Shown: positions 49,401 through 60,919 of the stretch, in pieces
Layout of the letters: each line of letters opens with the position of its first letter
Position numbering within the stretch: the first letter of the stretch is position 1
DNA from: Helichrysum umbraculigerum
Lineage: Eukaryota > Streptophyta > Magnoliopsida > Asterales > Asteraceae
DNA: 64,000 nucleotides
Assembly (NCBI GenBank): GCA_949592205.1
Contig: CATIUR010000001.1
Coordinates: 337,409,250-337,473,249, forward strand
Reading direction: 5' to 3'
Position numbers and translations under genes: made by a program
The notes under the pieces: generated by a model
What the model was told of the DNA's origin: nothing
Databases searched by the model: none
Seen by the model: the letters and a program-made list of their open reading frames with translations, nothing else

Positions 49401-50208
49401 CTCATGGAATGTACGCTCTCTTTTTTTAACCTGAACTGCCAGGTGGTTTATCAAAAAATGATTCGTTTAATGGGGCCAAGTCCTTGAACCTCGTTAGCTC
49501 TAATACTTAAAACGCCCTAGCATCAATAAAAAGGAGTTACAGTTATAGGTATCTATAACTTACAATTTGGTAATTAGGTAATATAATACGGAGAGCTTAA
49601 ACACATCCAAAAATTCATGTGCCCAATTCTGCAATACGATGTCAAAACATTGAAACAAAACTCAATGTAAGAATTTGAACTCAATGCCAAATTAAACATG
49701 CATATTAATGTTGTGTTCTTATTCAGGTATTTCATCAAATATGTGTCAAAAAAACAAACAAACAAACAAACCTTAATGATTATTCAAACAAATCATTTGG
49801 TGTAACTTGTAAGCGTTGAACAAAGAATATATGAACACAAAGTTGATTTATATCAAATAAGTTGAAAGTAAATATGCATCAAAGTAGTAGACCTTGTATT
49901 CCGTAATCGGTAATCCATGTCGAAGAGTCTGCAGCGGTTCCACAACTTCTTTTTGTTGGATAAATTTTTGCTTGAAAGACCCTAATAAACAAATAGCAGG
50001 TATTAGTCCAATAATCTCATTGAAACATAAAAATTCCAATATCTAACTTGAAGAATTACATTGAGACAAAAACCAAACATATATCTTGAAAAGTATCTCA
50101 TACTTATATTCATATCTTATAAGATATCTCGTTGAGATATTATATCGAACACATGGACATATAAATCAATCAGTCAATTTAAACACTTCATGGGGAGATC
50201 AAGGTTTG

Positions 50209-50280
50209 ATTGATTGTAGCAGAAAATTGGTATTTTTCAATTGATTGTAGAAGAAAATTGGTATTTTTCAATTGATTGTA
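50209..50280. repeat. 31-bp tandem repeat
   Basis: The unit ttgattgtagmagaaaattg plus gtatttttcaa is repeated twice, with a third partial start before an A-run. Confidence 0.75.
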
Positions 50281-51039
50281 GCAAAAAAAAATGCTTTTCA
50301 ATCAAATGCAATCACCAGATTGGGAAACTATGAGACTTCATATATGTATGATCGATATATGGGTGGTTCAAGAAAATGAAAGAAACTTAACTGACATTGT
50401 TATCAAATCTTTTATTGAGAAGAAATTGATCATTGAAATTTTGGACCCAAATCAAAAACCAAAAATTTGGAGTGCAATAAACAATATACACAAAAATCAT
50501 AACTCTAAAATATCTAACATATACACAATTGAAGATAGACATAAATAACAAAAACTCACTTACCTTACACCCCAACTTTTGCCATGAGATCGAATTAACC
50601 AGTTTCAGATTAGATCCACAAAATAAAAAATCAACAGAGACTGGTTTCGATCCTTCATCCGTTCATGCGCCGGTACAAAAGACATATGGAAAACAGTATA
50701 TTCAATCGATCCGGGCAGATGATCGGGGTTTTCTTCTCTCTGTGTTTGTCGTCGTTCGTTCGGGATCCTATGTCCATTCGGGATCCTCGTTTTTGTTTGG
50801 AATCTCAGCAGATGATTGTGGTTCTTGTTTGTCGCCGTTTAATATGAAACAAAAGGGAAGGAAAGGGATATGTTTTGTGTTTGTTAGGCGCCGTTTAATT
50901 CTAGACAAAAGTAAAGGAAGAAGTGAAAGGGGCACGATATTGAAGGGCATTATTGTCTGAAAATGGGCACTAATTTTTTAAGCTTAATTAATCAAGAGCT
51001 TAATCACAATCAAGGGCTCTAATTAAAGGGATTAGGGTA

Positions 51040-51117
51040 ATGGAGGGTGGAGATTATGGCTGATGGTGTGATTTAAGAAGAGATTAAGTAATTAACCTCT
51101 TCTTATATTAGATAAGA
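51040..51117 (+). repeat. H1 3'-terminal hairpin region
   Basis: taagaagag (51074-51082) and ctcttctta (51097-51105) form a perfect 9-bp stem with a 14-base loop. It is followed by tattagataag. A similar but weaker structure occurs at 54700-54745. Confidence 0.6.
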
Positions 51118-51604
51118 GAGATGCCAGATCCACAGTCCTAATACTGCAAAGCATGTCAAAGAACTGTCATTATACGGAACGAATTGAATTAAACTAACAA
51201 CAATGATTGGAACTTGAATAATTGATCCAAGCATTCTATTTGTTTTCACAAACAACAACTACTTCTTTGACCCATTTGTTCTACTGTAGAACGGGCCAAA
51301 CCAAATGTTTTGTGCTAAAAGATTTTATAAATCTTTTTTCTATTCATACAACCTTGAAGCTACTAAATCCTCCCAGCTATTCTTGTATTAATGGCAAATA
51401 AATTTAGAAGAAAAAAGTATTCACAAGTAAACCTGACCAAATGCACACCAGATCAACCCAAACCAATAATGGTCCGTTTTGACTCTTTAACCAACCCGTC
51501 CATTTAACCACCTATACTAATTGTAAACCACAGTAAGATTAAACAATACATTTCCATTTTTAAATTAAGTAACATGTACTTGATGCCATATACATTTTAC
51601 TCAG

Positions 51605-51900
51605 GATGTGATACTAATTAATCACCACCTGAAAAGATGTGTTCTCCATCAGTGAAGGATGCTGATGCTGACATATTTGGGTTCCCGAATTTTGATTTCT
51701 TGTTGACATGGGTAAAACTCATATCAGATAAAGCAGTTCTATCAACAAACAATAAGTTTCTATAACTAAAATGGAGAGGGAAGTAAGTAATGTATGTATG
51801 TACCTTTGAATTTACTGATATCGTTGCTTCCACAAAGAACCCGGACTTGTATGTCAGCAAATGAGACTATAAATTTTCTCGGGTCAGTTGGCAAAACTGG
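51605..51900 (-). pseudogene. WD40-protein fragment with one intron
   Basis: Two minus-strand exon pieces, 51804-51900 and 51605-51738, flank a GT-AG intron (51739-51803). The first encodes PRKFIVSFADIQVRVLCGSN. The second ends SASASFTDGEHIFSGGD. This arrangement (QVRxLxG..., then SASFTxDGxHIxSxxED) resembles plant WDR44-like WD40 proteins, which I infer from memory of the family. It is truncated at both ends and stops at a TAA after GGD. Confidence 0.5.
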
Positions 51901-51908
51901 AAGTGAAA

Positions 51909-52010
51909 ATTACAACTTTTATAAGCATATTTAACTAAAGATATTAACAATGTGTAGAAATTACAACTTTTATAAGCATATTTAACTAAAGAGACTTACA
52001 ATGTGCAATT
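51909..52010. repeat. 51-bp tandem duplication
   Basis: Copies of attacaacttttataagcat and the following ~30 bp start at 51909 and 51960. Confidence 0.8.
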
Positions 52011-52516
52011 ATCTGTCTTCACCTACCGGGTTGCTATAAGTGATGCAAGGTAAGCCTATCTATGTCCATTACTCTCATCAAAGATTTTGTTGATGCTTCC
52101 GTTCATGTACCAAATCTAATAAAGATTCAAACATTTTTATAATTCTTACATACTTGCAAATTCAATAAGCTATACATGTTATCAGTCACTTTCTTTGGCA
52201 TCATAACGATAGGCAAACACCATCTTTGAACTTTTAGATAGTTTTTATAAAAAAAATATGAAACAACATAGCTTTTGCCATATGCCAATATACTTCACAG
52301 CAAAAAGAACATGATAAACAACCTGATGAGCATCTTGATTGAATTCTACATGTATACGGAAACCAATAAATCAGCAACGACTCCATATATTCTTAATTCA
52401 AATTATCATACATTATACCAAGTAAACATATTTTTGATTCATTATTTGATCTCTTTAAAACGAAAGTCTCAAAAGGCCACTCCAAAGCAATACCTGATCT
52501 GGTTTTTCAATTGCAC

Positions 52517-52710
52517 TCAGGTATTGCCCATTTGGTGAACCCGTAGTCCTTCTCTATCCAGAATTCTTCCAATTTCACAAGCTTCATGTGTCTAACCTTC
52601 CCTAATGTCTCAATCTCTCAAACCGCATAAACTCCCCCATCCAACGATGCCTTGTACACACTTTCATGGGATCCTCTACCAATTAAGTACCTGTCATTCA
52701 AGTCCTCTGT
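52517..52710 (-). pseudogene. PEPR-like receptor-kinase fragment
   Basis: The minus strand encodes TEDLNDRYLIGRGSHESVYK (glycine-rich loop of a protein kinase) and, after a stop and small deletion that removes the catalytic-lysine region, EIETLGKVRHMKLVKLEEFW. The NDRY-IGRG and TIGKVRHxNLxKLExFWLRKDYG phrases are typical of PEPR/LRR-XI receptor kinases. About 65 codons. Non-functional fragment, same orientation as the neighbouring captured pieces. Confidence 0.7.
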
Positions 52711-53684
52711 AAACGATAAACAACCTAATAGGTAAAAACCCAACACCTAAAAATTGACTCAAATATAAGGACAGTACTCACAACCGATATGAATCCAAAA
52801 AAAGCTAATCTTTAAACGGAACATACAACCCACAACTACTGAGCATAAAATTACAACACCATAATACAAACTCTAATTATTAGATCAAATAAAATCAAAC
52901 AAAAATCGCCATACATGGTGATAATGAACATCAAATACATTACGCAAATGGAGACTCACTTTCATTAAGCAAATAGAGACTCATCCAGAACTGTGTTTGA
53001 TTAATATCAATCAAGCAAATGGAGACTCAACAAAGGATGGATTAATACCTCACGCAATTTATAATATACAGTACGCACAGTACGATAATTCAATCATACT
53101 AATGGGTGTAGTATGTTAATTCCAATAGGTGACAATCAAGTCACTTGCAAATACACTTTCAATAATCCATCACTGAAAATCATAGTCTATGATAGTATGA
53201 CAAAAGCAGTAGCAGAAAATGACACAACCAATTTGTTTGGCAAAATGGACATACGGGCAGATTAACTATCTTTTATGAAACCTCCAGCTTTAACCCATAA
53301 TTGCAACCTTTATTTATCGGATCAGGTATACTGACTTGTATGTCCATTTTGAAGCAAAAATAAAAAATAGCAACATGCTAAACCCATCTTTGTATCGGAA
53401 TGGGTCATAAATTCAATCATATATAATATGCTACTGATGTTAGAGAATTCATGGATTTCCACATAACCAGACTACAATGTATTTCAAAATATACCTGTTC
53501 CGGTATCATGGCATCAGTATACTGATTAAATTCTGGGGATCATTAAGTACTTGATGCGGTTGCAGTATTGACTTCCCCTGAGCCAAATACCTGTAGAAAC
53601 ACATAAATATTATTGAAACCTCTAAATACTTTTAACATATACAATACAAACATCATGAATTCCGACAAGTCACACTCAAAAAAA

Positions 53685-54416
53685 ATGTTGTAGATGATTA
53701 CTATTTAAACAAAGCATATAAAACTTTCATTCAAGCAATTAATCAAACACTTGGTGTGCAAATGAAATTTTGTGTACATGATACAATCTATAAGTGAAAC
53801 TCATATTCCAAAAATCAGAACCATAACCAAATACAACAATTTAGCCATTAAAATATGTAAGAATTTAAATCGAAATATATCAATCAATTGGTAATTTTTA
53901 GACAAATTGAAAAAAAATGGAGAATCAGAAAAGGATAGAACACACGTTCAATACCCATGAAACGGCGTTAATTTAACGAATTTTTACTTGATTATGGAGA
54001 AGATGGCGGAAGTATGAACTGATCGTTCGTCCTAATCTTCACCAAAGAAAAATGTTGTAGATGATTACTATTTAAACAAAGCATATAAAACTTTCATTCA
54101 AGCAATTAATCAAACACTTGGTGTGCACATGAAATTTTGCGTACATGATACAATCTATAAGTGAAACTCATATTCCAAAAATCAGAGCCATAACCAAATA
54201 CAACAATTTAGCCATTAAAATATGTAATAATTTAAATCGAAATATATCAATCAATTGGTAATTTTTAGACAAATTGAAAAAAATGGAGAATCAGAAAATG
54301 ATAGAACGCACGTTCAATACCCATGAAACGGCGTTAATTTAACGATTTTTTACTTGATTATGGAGAAGATGGCAGAAGTATGAACTGATCGTTCGTTCTA
54401 ATCTTCACCAATCGTT
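53685..54416. repeat. 367-bp tandem duplication
   Basis: 53685-54051 and 54052-54416 are near-identical direct repeats, beginning aatgttgtagatgattacta and ending with cgttcgtyctaatcttcacc. A few substitutions and 1-bp indels separate them. Confidence 0.9.
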
Positions 54417-54559
54417 GAATTCTTCGTTCGCTAAATTAAATTGGGTATTGGGAACTTCTTATTAGTGCTTACAAACCAATCGATTGGTTGCTCTGGGTAT
54501 TGATTTCTTTGGTTGATATGGGTAAGGTATTGGTCGTATATTTTGAAACACAGGGGAAA

Positions 54560-54760
54560 CACAGGTTATGAAGCATGAGGGTACTATTGGAACAAATTAG
54601 GCAAAAAAGGATTAAGATTAATTAATCATTTTGTTAATGACGATCAAGGGCTGTAATTAAGTGTTCTAAACCAATGAAAGGTGAAGATTATCTTTTGAAA
54701 GGTAATTAAGGAGATGATTAAGTAATAAAGCCTCTCTTTTAATAGATATAAGGGAGAAAG
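54560..54760 (+). mobile_element. 3' end of a second Helitron-like element (H2)
   Basis: It resembles 50930-51117 (aagggctgtaattaa, ggtgaagattat, gagatgattaagtaat, cctctcttttaatagatata). Its 5' end is not identified. H1 may lie nested within it, or H2 may run from 51118 to 54760 carrying the WD40 and PEPR pieces. Confidence 0.4.
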
Positions 54761-54767
54761 GGAGATT

Positions 54768-54908
54768 TGGGCCGTTGACCTAATAGAATCTAAGTTTTTA
54801 AGCCGACACTTTTAATAATTTGTTTGGGCTGTTAGTGGACCCAATAGAACTTGGGCTTTTAAGCCTATAGTATAATCTCAGAAACCCTAACGCTTCAAAT
54901 TAGGGTTT
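54768..54908 (+). promoter_or_regulatory. RPL31 core promoter: site II and telo boxes
   Basis: TGGGCC at about 54768 and TGGGCT near 54823 and 54852 are site II type motifs. AAACCCTAA at 54882-54890 and its inverse TTAGGGTTT at 54900-54908 are telo boxes. This combination is characteristic of plant ribosomal-protein promoters and links expression to cell proliferation (TCP and telo-box binding factors). Confidence 0.7.
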
Positions 54909-54968
54909 TTATTCCTCACACACTTTCATTTTAGCGCCTCTGGTTTCATCTTCTCTCCCAAATCTCAG

Positions 54969-55073
54969 GTCCGTTATCTCTGTCAATCTGTTACCTCTAA
55001 TCGAACAATCAATCTACACTATTTAATTTCTTAAGGTATTTATTTTTTATATTTCGGGTGTGTGTGATTTCAG
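54969..55073 (+). other. Probable 5'-UTR intron of RPL31
   Basis: The donor is ctcag|GTCCGT and the acceptor gatttCAG|gtaagg, placing an intron of about 105 bases in the leader before the ATG at 55101. It is inferred from splice-site appearance only. Confidence 0.45.
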
Positions 55074-55100
55074 GTAAGGTGTATCTACGTAAGTAAAAAA

Positions 55101-56228
55101 ATGGTGGAGAAAACAAAAGGAAGAAAGGAAGAGGTTGTAACACGGGAGTACACCATCAACCTCCACAAGCGTCTCCATGGATGGTATGTTTAATGCTTTT
55201 GATTGTTAATTGATGCCAGTTTTACTTGATTGTTATTTATTTAGTTGTACTGCAGAGTATTATTTGTATGAAACCATTTTTGCTGCTGTATCATTAGGGA
55301 TTTCATTTGTGTTTCAATTATAATGTGATTTAGCTGTGTTGTGTTGTTGATCTTTTTATGCAACTAGTTTGATTGGCGTTTCCACTTTATTAGGCACTAT
55401 CAGTAACGTTAACAGTTATACAAGATCATTGCATATGTATATGAATGCAATTGTAAATTGTAATAATCGGGATGTGTTCTACTTGTAAGATGTTCAAGTA
55501 ATTAATAGTTAATTCTTGATGAAATTTGTTGTAGTATATGCCTTATAAATTATTCGAGTGTTTAGACTTGTATAAACTAAGTATTCTTACAATCATGATA
55601 TTTGTTAGAAACAATAGTTTGCCACTTATCACCAAAAAAAAATGAGTGGCCAATGCACAACATTAATTGATGGGTTGCATCACTGAAATATTTAACAAAT
55701 TCTTAAAAAAGTTACACTTTGCTGGCCAAATTGGTGTGTAGAACATGATACCCCTTGCATTGGTATAGGTCTGCAATTACGACACTGCGTATAACTTTCT
55801 CGTTTAACCTGTACTATTGACATGATTGTATATCGTGAATAGTTTGTGGTCTCGTTTATAGTTGTATTCTGTTTGTTTTGTATGCTGTTGTGAATCTTTG
55901 GGCATTGTTTGCACAAGTCTAATTTTCCTTGTGCTTTCTTTTCTCCAGCACATTCAAGAAGAAGGCACCCAAGGCCATTAAGGAAATCAGGAAGTTTGCC
56001 CAGAAGGCCATGGGTACAACTGATGTGAGAGTGGACGTGAAGCTAAACAAGCATATTTGGAGCCGAGGTATCAGAAGTGTCCCAAGGAGAGTAAGAGTTA
56101 GGATTGCCAGGAAGAGGAACGATGATGAAGATGCTAAGGAAGAACTCTACTCACTCGTCACTGTTACAGAGATCCCTCCAGAAGGGCTCAAGGGGCTTGG
56201 CACAAAGGTCATCGATGATGAAGATTAG
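55101..56228 (+). CDS. RPL31: 60S ribosomal protein L31 (eL31)
   Basis: Two coding exons: 55101-55183 (MVEKTKGRKEEVVTREYTIN...HG) and 55949-56228. They are separated by a 765-bp GT-AG intron (gtatgt ... ttctccag) that splits the Cys codon. The joined product is 120 residues, the usual length for plant eL31. It carries the conserved KKKAPKAIKEIRKFAQKAMG, DVRVDVKLNKHIWSRGIR and GLKGLGTKVIDDED tail. It is a structural protein of the cytosolic large ribosomal subunit near the peptide exit tunnel. The start is fixed by the conserved N-terminus. No defects seen; telo-box/site II promoter upstream. It lies just right of the Helitron-like patchwork, whose end is only about 130 bp before the promoter motifs. 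Confidence 0.96.
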
Positions 56229-56359
56229 TTCATCCAATTCAATCTTTTTGAAATATCTGGCAGAGTTTAGATTATAATCAGTGTTTATCTTTGTTCGGAT
56301 TCTGGTTATTTACAATTTTCTTGAATCTATCTATAACCTTTGCTGTTTTGTATTTGATG

Positions 56360-58069
56360 GACCATGATTGTCAAATGCCTTAGCCTGAAAAAGTTATAAT
56401 TGCATGTTTTCTTGGTACTGATATTGAAGGTCAATGGTGAAACAAAGTTAGTTCTCAATTTCAAATGGTGTATCAAATTGAGTTTCTTTTGAAGTGAAGC
56501 TTGCCCTCATGAAACTACAAATTATGCTGTTCACACATATCAAAATGTTATGGTTGTCAATGTTGTCATTGTATCGTGATACCAATTTATTTATGAATCT
56601 TGAATATGAACTTCTGTGCCAAGGAAGTTGAAGTAACTGAGTAAAATTATAGTGATACCAATTTATTTATGAATCTCGAATATGAACTTCTGTGCCAAGG
56701 AAGTTGAAGTAACTAAGTAAAATTATAGCGTAACTTCACTAGGTTATGGATTTACGAACTTCAACTCAGATGCAGTTGCTGGGTATAGGCTGTATTACTG
56801 AATGTACAACCTTTAGTATTTTGTAACTGTAATATTTATCTTAAAAAAAACGCACAGAAGAATAATATGTTGTGCAGATAATTAGTGAACATCAGCAATC
56901 TAAGATTTCTGTTTGCTGTAAATAGTGCTAAGTATCCATTCTGTAGAGTATTCTGTGTTCAAGGTGACTGGTAAGCTGAGAGCGCTCATGTTAAACAACA
57001 GCAAAGCTTCCGTGGTGACATATTTGTTACGGAAGGTTATCAGGAAATGGTATACGAGTACTCTATTATGCCGAATTTTGTCCGAAAGTAAAGAGCACTT
57101 TAAGACATATCCATATCGCTTGTGAAGTCCATGGTTTGGATTATCTTAAATATGGGTTCTATATATGAGGTCAAGGTCAACGACTGTAAAGTCAAGTTAA
57201 ACCGTTAGTATTCCTTTAAGTTTGATCAAGTCACTTTAAAAGCGTTTTGGACTCGATTTATTGTGAAGCCCAGGGTTCAATAGATGTGCCAAAAAGGATG
57301 GGCCGGGTTGCATCACGGCCGGAGTAACTTTTGAACAACAGAGCGTCACTTCTCAAACTGCGTATGGTATGAAGTGGGTCGGGTCAAGTTGACCCAACTT
57401 AATAAATTCATCACCTTAAGTTTTGATTAGTTTAATCATTAATGCAATTAGTTTAATCATTAATGTAATTATAATAGTTTAAAAAAGTGGATTTATCACT
57501 AAAATTAATTACAAGAACTCAAACTTTAGAAATGAGTATAGAACATACATGTAGATATATAGTTACAGAAGATGTGATAGAGTGAACTTAATGTATATAG
57601 TTTATGTCAGTGTCAAGTTATCTACACTCAAAACTCTTATTACAAACTGGGTGCATTATTGTAATGTCTTAATGAAAAAAGCTTATTGTTTTTGGTTGTC
57701 ACAGCTAAGAGTAGTACCAAGATGATGAATACAGTACCCTATGTTAATTATTACATATGCCACACTAGGCATTACTCATCTAAACTATGTAAGTGACAGC
57801 AAATTACAAATCGAGAAAAAACTGTAAGGATCACAAAACAAATCAGAATTCTTTTTCTATCTTTCTGAACATTTGTTTCTCAATACAAAGACAAACCAAC
57901 AACATAAGTTATAACCTTGTTTCATCTAGTATCTCTCAAAAAATCAATGACCTACACCCACACTAACCCTTATCTTTCCCATCTCACTTAGCGAGTTCGG
58001 ATGTAAATACATTTCGATGTGCAATGAAATTTCGCCATTCCAACACAGAAATTGTACATTTTTAATTTC
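56360..58069. other. Intergenic region between RPL31 and the LRR gene
   Basis: AT-rich, with no credible ORF or RNA gene. It holds a 76-bp tandem duplication (56581-56732) and the 3' untranslated zones of two convergent genes. Confidence 0.6.
56581..56732. repeat. 76-bp tandem duplication
   Basis: Two copies beginning accaatttatttatgaatc start at 56581 and 56657, with only a few substitutions. Confidence 0.9.
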
Positions 58070-59215
58070 TCATGGGGTTGATGATTTAAGAGAACCAAGC
58101 GATTCCCCACAAGAAAGACTCTTGAGAGATGGAATTCTAAGACAACTCAAACTACCACCAGGAACCATATCGCATTCTGGCTCAGGTCTTTGCATTTCTC
58201 TCCCAGGAATACAATTCAAAGCAAAATCAAATCCCACATTCCTACCATACAACTTAGCACATACTTGACTAAACCCTGAGAAGAAATTATATGCAACACT
58301 CAAATTCACTAAAGATTTCAACTCACAAACTAAATCAGGCAACTCACCAGACAACTTATTATGTGCAACATTCAACACTTCCATATCTTCCAAACAAGAA
58401 ACAGAATCAGGCAAATGACCCATCAATGAATTAAAACTTGCATCAAAGACTTGTAAATCTGACCACAACCCAATTCCTTGTGGTATACAACCAGTCAACT
58501 GATTGTTCAAAAACAAAATTTCTTTCAATCCTGGACTAGCATACCCAAAGCTTATTGGGATATCACCAGTAAGTTTATTGTTAGCTAAGTTGATCACAGA
58601 AGCAGGAGAATTGCCTAAACTTTGTGGGATTTCACCTTCAAACTTGTTGTTGTTGAGTAAAATGGCATCAAGATTCTTGTTAAACACAAGGTCTGGAATG
58701 GGTCCTGAAAAAAAGTTGAACCTGAGGTCTAAATAGACAAGATTTGGGATTTGGAGAATAATAGTGGGAAAAGGTCCAGAAAAATGGTTATTACTGAGGT
58801 CAAGTTCAGTAAGGGCTGAAAGGTCTCTAAAGCTATCTGGAATTGTGCCAGTGAACCTATTGCTGTTGAGATGAAGTAAAGACATGTCTTTGAGTAATGA
58901 AAGTTCTTTGACTAAAAGTCCCTCAAGGCCCCCATGGTTAAGATCTATCCCTGCAACTACATTTCCATCACAGAACACACCTTTATAATCACATACATTT
59001 GACCCAACCCATGAGTTCAAGATTCCATTGGGGTCATCTTTAATGGCTGATTTCCATGCTTGAAGTGCAATGTAAGCATTTGAAGTTGATGATGGGCTTG
59101 ATGAGTTTGGCCCTTTTCCGGTGGGCCTTCCACCACCACCACCACTGGTGCCACCATGAACTGCAAGTAGAAAAAAGAGTAAAGAAAGTGAAAAAAGTTG
59201 GGATTTTTTCATCAT
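58070..59215 (-). CDS. Secreted leucine-rich-repeat protein (At4g06744-like)
   Basis: An intronless ORF of 381 codons. An N-terminal hydrophobic signal peptide (KKSQLFSLSLLFFLLAVHGG) leads to a Gly/Ser/Pro linker. A plant LRR N-cap follows (ALQAWKSAI...SWVGSNVCDYKGVFC). About ten LRRs of the LxxLxLSxNxFSGxIP type span roughly residues 88-325. A Cys-containing tail (ALNCIPGREMQRPEPECD) ends the protein. This layout resembles the LRR half of leucine-rich-repeat extensins and the uncharacterised At4g06744 group, but no extensin Ser-Pro repeats follow. There is no transmembrane or kinase domain, so an apoplast or cell-wall location is expected; the ligand is unknown. The reading frame is intact. 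Oriented convergently with RPL31. Confidence 0.88.
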   Translation of the reverse strand: MMKKSQLFSLSLLFFLLAVHGGTSGGGGGRPTGKGPNSSSPSSTSNAYIALQAWKSAIKDDPNGILNSWVGSNVCDYKGVFCDGNVVAGIDLNHGGLEGLLVKELSLLKDMSLLHLNSNRFTGTIPDSFRDLSALTELDLSNNHFSGPFPTIILQIPNLVYLDLRFNFFSGPIPDLVFNKNLDAILLNNNKFEGEIPQSLGNSPASVINLANNKLTGDIPISFGYASPGLKEILFLNNQLTGCIPQGIGLWSDLQVFDASFNSLMGHLPDSVSCLEDMEVLNVAHNKLSGELPDLVCELKSLVNLSVAYNFFSGFSQVCAKLYGRNVGFDFALNCIPGREMQRPEPECDMVPGGSLSCLRIPSLKSLSCGESLGSLKSSTP

Positions 59216-60919
59216 TTTTGAGTTGTTAAGAAATGGAGGTGGTGAGAGAATATGTAGTTGGTTGTGATTTTGCAGAACTTAATGGTGGAACATAATGGGG
59301 TTGGTCTAGAATTAAATGAGTGTGTTTTGAGTTTTTCATCATTCTATTGGGTTAAAAGATATCCACTGTTGTCAACTTTGACATTTGCTCATCCCACATA
59401 GCCAGAGATTATGATTAATATACTCTTAGAGAGTTTAGCATGAATTTAACTAGATTATAGGAAGATCAACCCCCCATGTTTATAAGGTTTTTGTTGTTTA
59501 TCATGGTCCCACGTCCAACACAAGTAATATTGATTGACAGCATAACGCCACATGCGTATAAAAATCCGTTTTTATTAATGAAGACACGAGTTGAAAACTT
59601 AAAGACCTTCTTGATGCTTTTATATATAACTAAATGATTATTTGTCATATTCGATCTCTATAATATATTAGACCTAACCAAATTTATAGAAGTCTTGGGA
59701 GCAGTTAGTAGCAAAATGTATGCAAAAAGACCTCATACTACTGTAAGAATTGCGGCTATTCTCCATGGGCATATTACACATGATCAAAATGCACTTGAGT
59801 ATGGCTCCCTCTCAAGCCTCACACTATGTGTGAGTGGGTACTCTGTACTCATTAAAGGTTCATACTAATAATTCAATGTTAACACTCAAGTGATTGAGTG
59901 AATGATACTATTATTTCAAAGAGGTGCTTTCGCAGTGAGCATTTTGGATTCAAGAAAATTGAGTGATGCTTTTAGTATTACTGTTGTGTTAATAACCAAA
60001 CAAAACATATGTAAGTAAAGGGGCTTCGAGTACTACTTAACCCTTTAAGTGTAAACATCAGAGGATACATCACGAGATTGCCATATGCCCATATGAATGC
60101 GTTTCGAATAATGATTTGGGAAGACTTAGAAGCCAAGTTCTCTCCACTTGCTCCAAAACCTCCTTTTCAGTTGTGGCGCATGAATTCATTATCAGTTGTG
60201 ACTCTTGAATATGTGGTTCAAAAGTTCACGAAGATATCAAAATCACCATCATCACGTACCGGCCATGAGCAGATCCTTCAAATTGGAATCGATCTTACAA
60301 CATATTGATCAATAAAGTTGTATAAATACATACAGTCATACAGTATCTCACTGTCTCACACCCTGTATTTAAGAGGTGAATTTTGAGAACGACAACTTTT
60401 AATTGCATTGTACATACTTAAACATATGTAGAAAATAACTTAAAAGGTGATAATAAAATCCAAAGAATATATGTTAAAAAAAGGTCTACAAAAACAAAAT
60501 ATATATATATCCTGTATATTTTCATTTTTAAATCCTTCCCTCATTTTGTCATATGTTGTCTTCGTATCATTAAGTTGATTTTTAGGTCACCGAAATAATC
60601 AAAACTCAAATTACAATTTACACCTTAAAATTTCGTAAAATGTTAAAAACACGAAAATCTAGTTGTCCTGGCCCAAATCTAAGCTCTAACCTAGTCAAAT
60701 ATCGATTTTTTTAAAGATAAAGAGGACGGAACCCGGCAAAATATATTAAAATAGAATAAAATATGTACAAAACTACTAGAGGTATACCTCTAGAGATGTT
60801 TTTAGTGTACCATCCAAACTTTAATACAATATCCAATATTATCTATATCTATAACTGATATTAAAAACAAATTGAAACTTATATCTAGTGTCACTATATC
60901 TAATCTGTATTCTATCAAA
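59216..60919. other. Intergenic region upstream of the LRR gene
   Basis: The first few hundred bases are the promoter of the minus-strand LRR gene, though I see no clear TATA. The remainder is AT-rich with only short ORFs and a 20-bp near-palindrome around actagaggtatacctctaga (60773-60793). Nothing else recognised. Confidence 0.5.

Larger units (their letters stand above)
44800..51117 (+). mobile_element. Helitron-like gene-capture element H1 (ends approximate)
   Basis: The left side has tatattggatactagatca followed by the palindrome CCCGCGAATTCGCGGG (44815-44830), a typical Helitron-like 5' subterminal feature. The right side has a 9-bp-stem hairpin (51074-51105) then atattagataag. About 200 bp of the right end resembles 54560-54760, as expected for two members of one family sharing 3' ends. 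Between them lie intron-bearing or truncated pieces of at least five unrelated host genes, all on the minus strand. I do not see a clean TC...CTRR pair or A/T insertion site, and no Rep/helicase gene is present. The class is therefore inferred. Confidence 0.45.

Noticed and set aside
53560..53600. Possible additional exon (minus-strand VFGSGEV-like phrase)
   Set aside because: Too short to assign to any family with confidence.
60078..60308. 76-codon plus-strand ORF
   Set aside because: No recognisable domain, weak context; chance ORF in an intergenic region.
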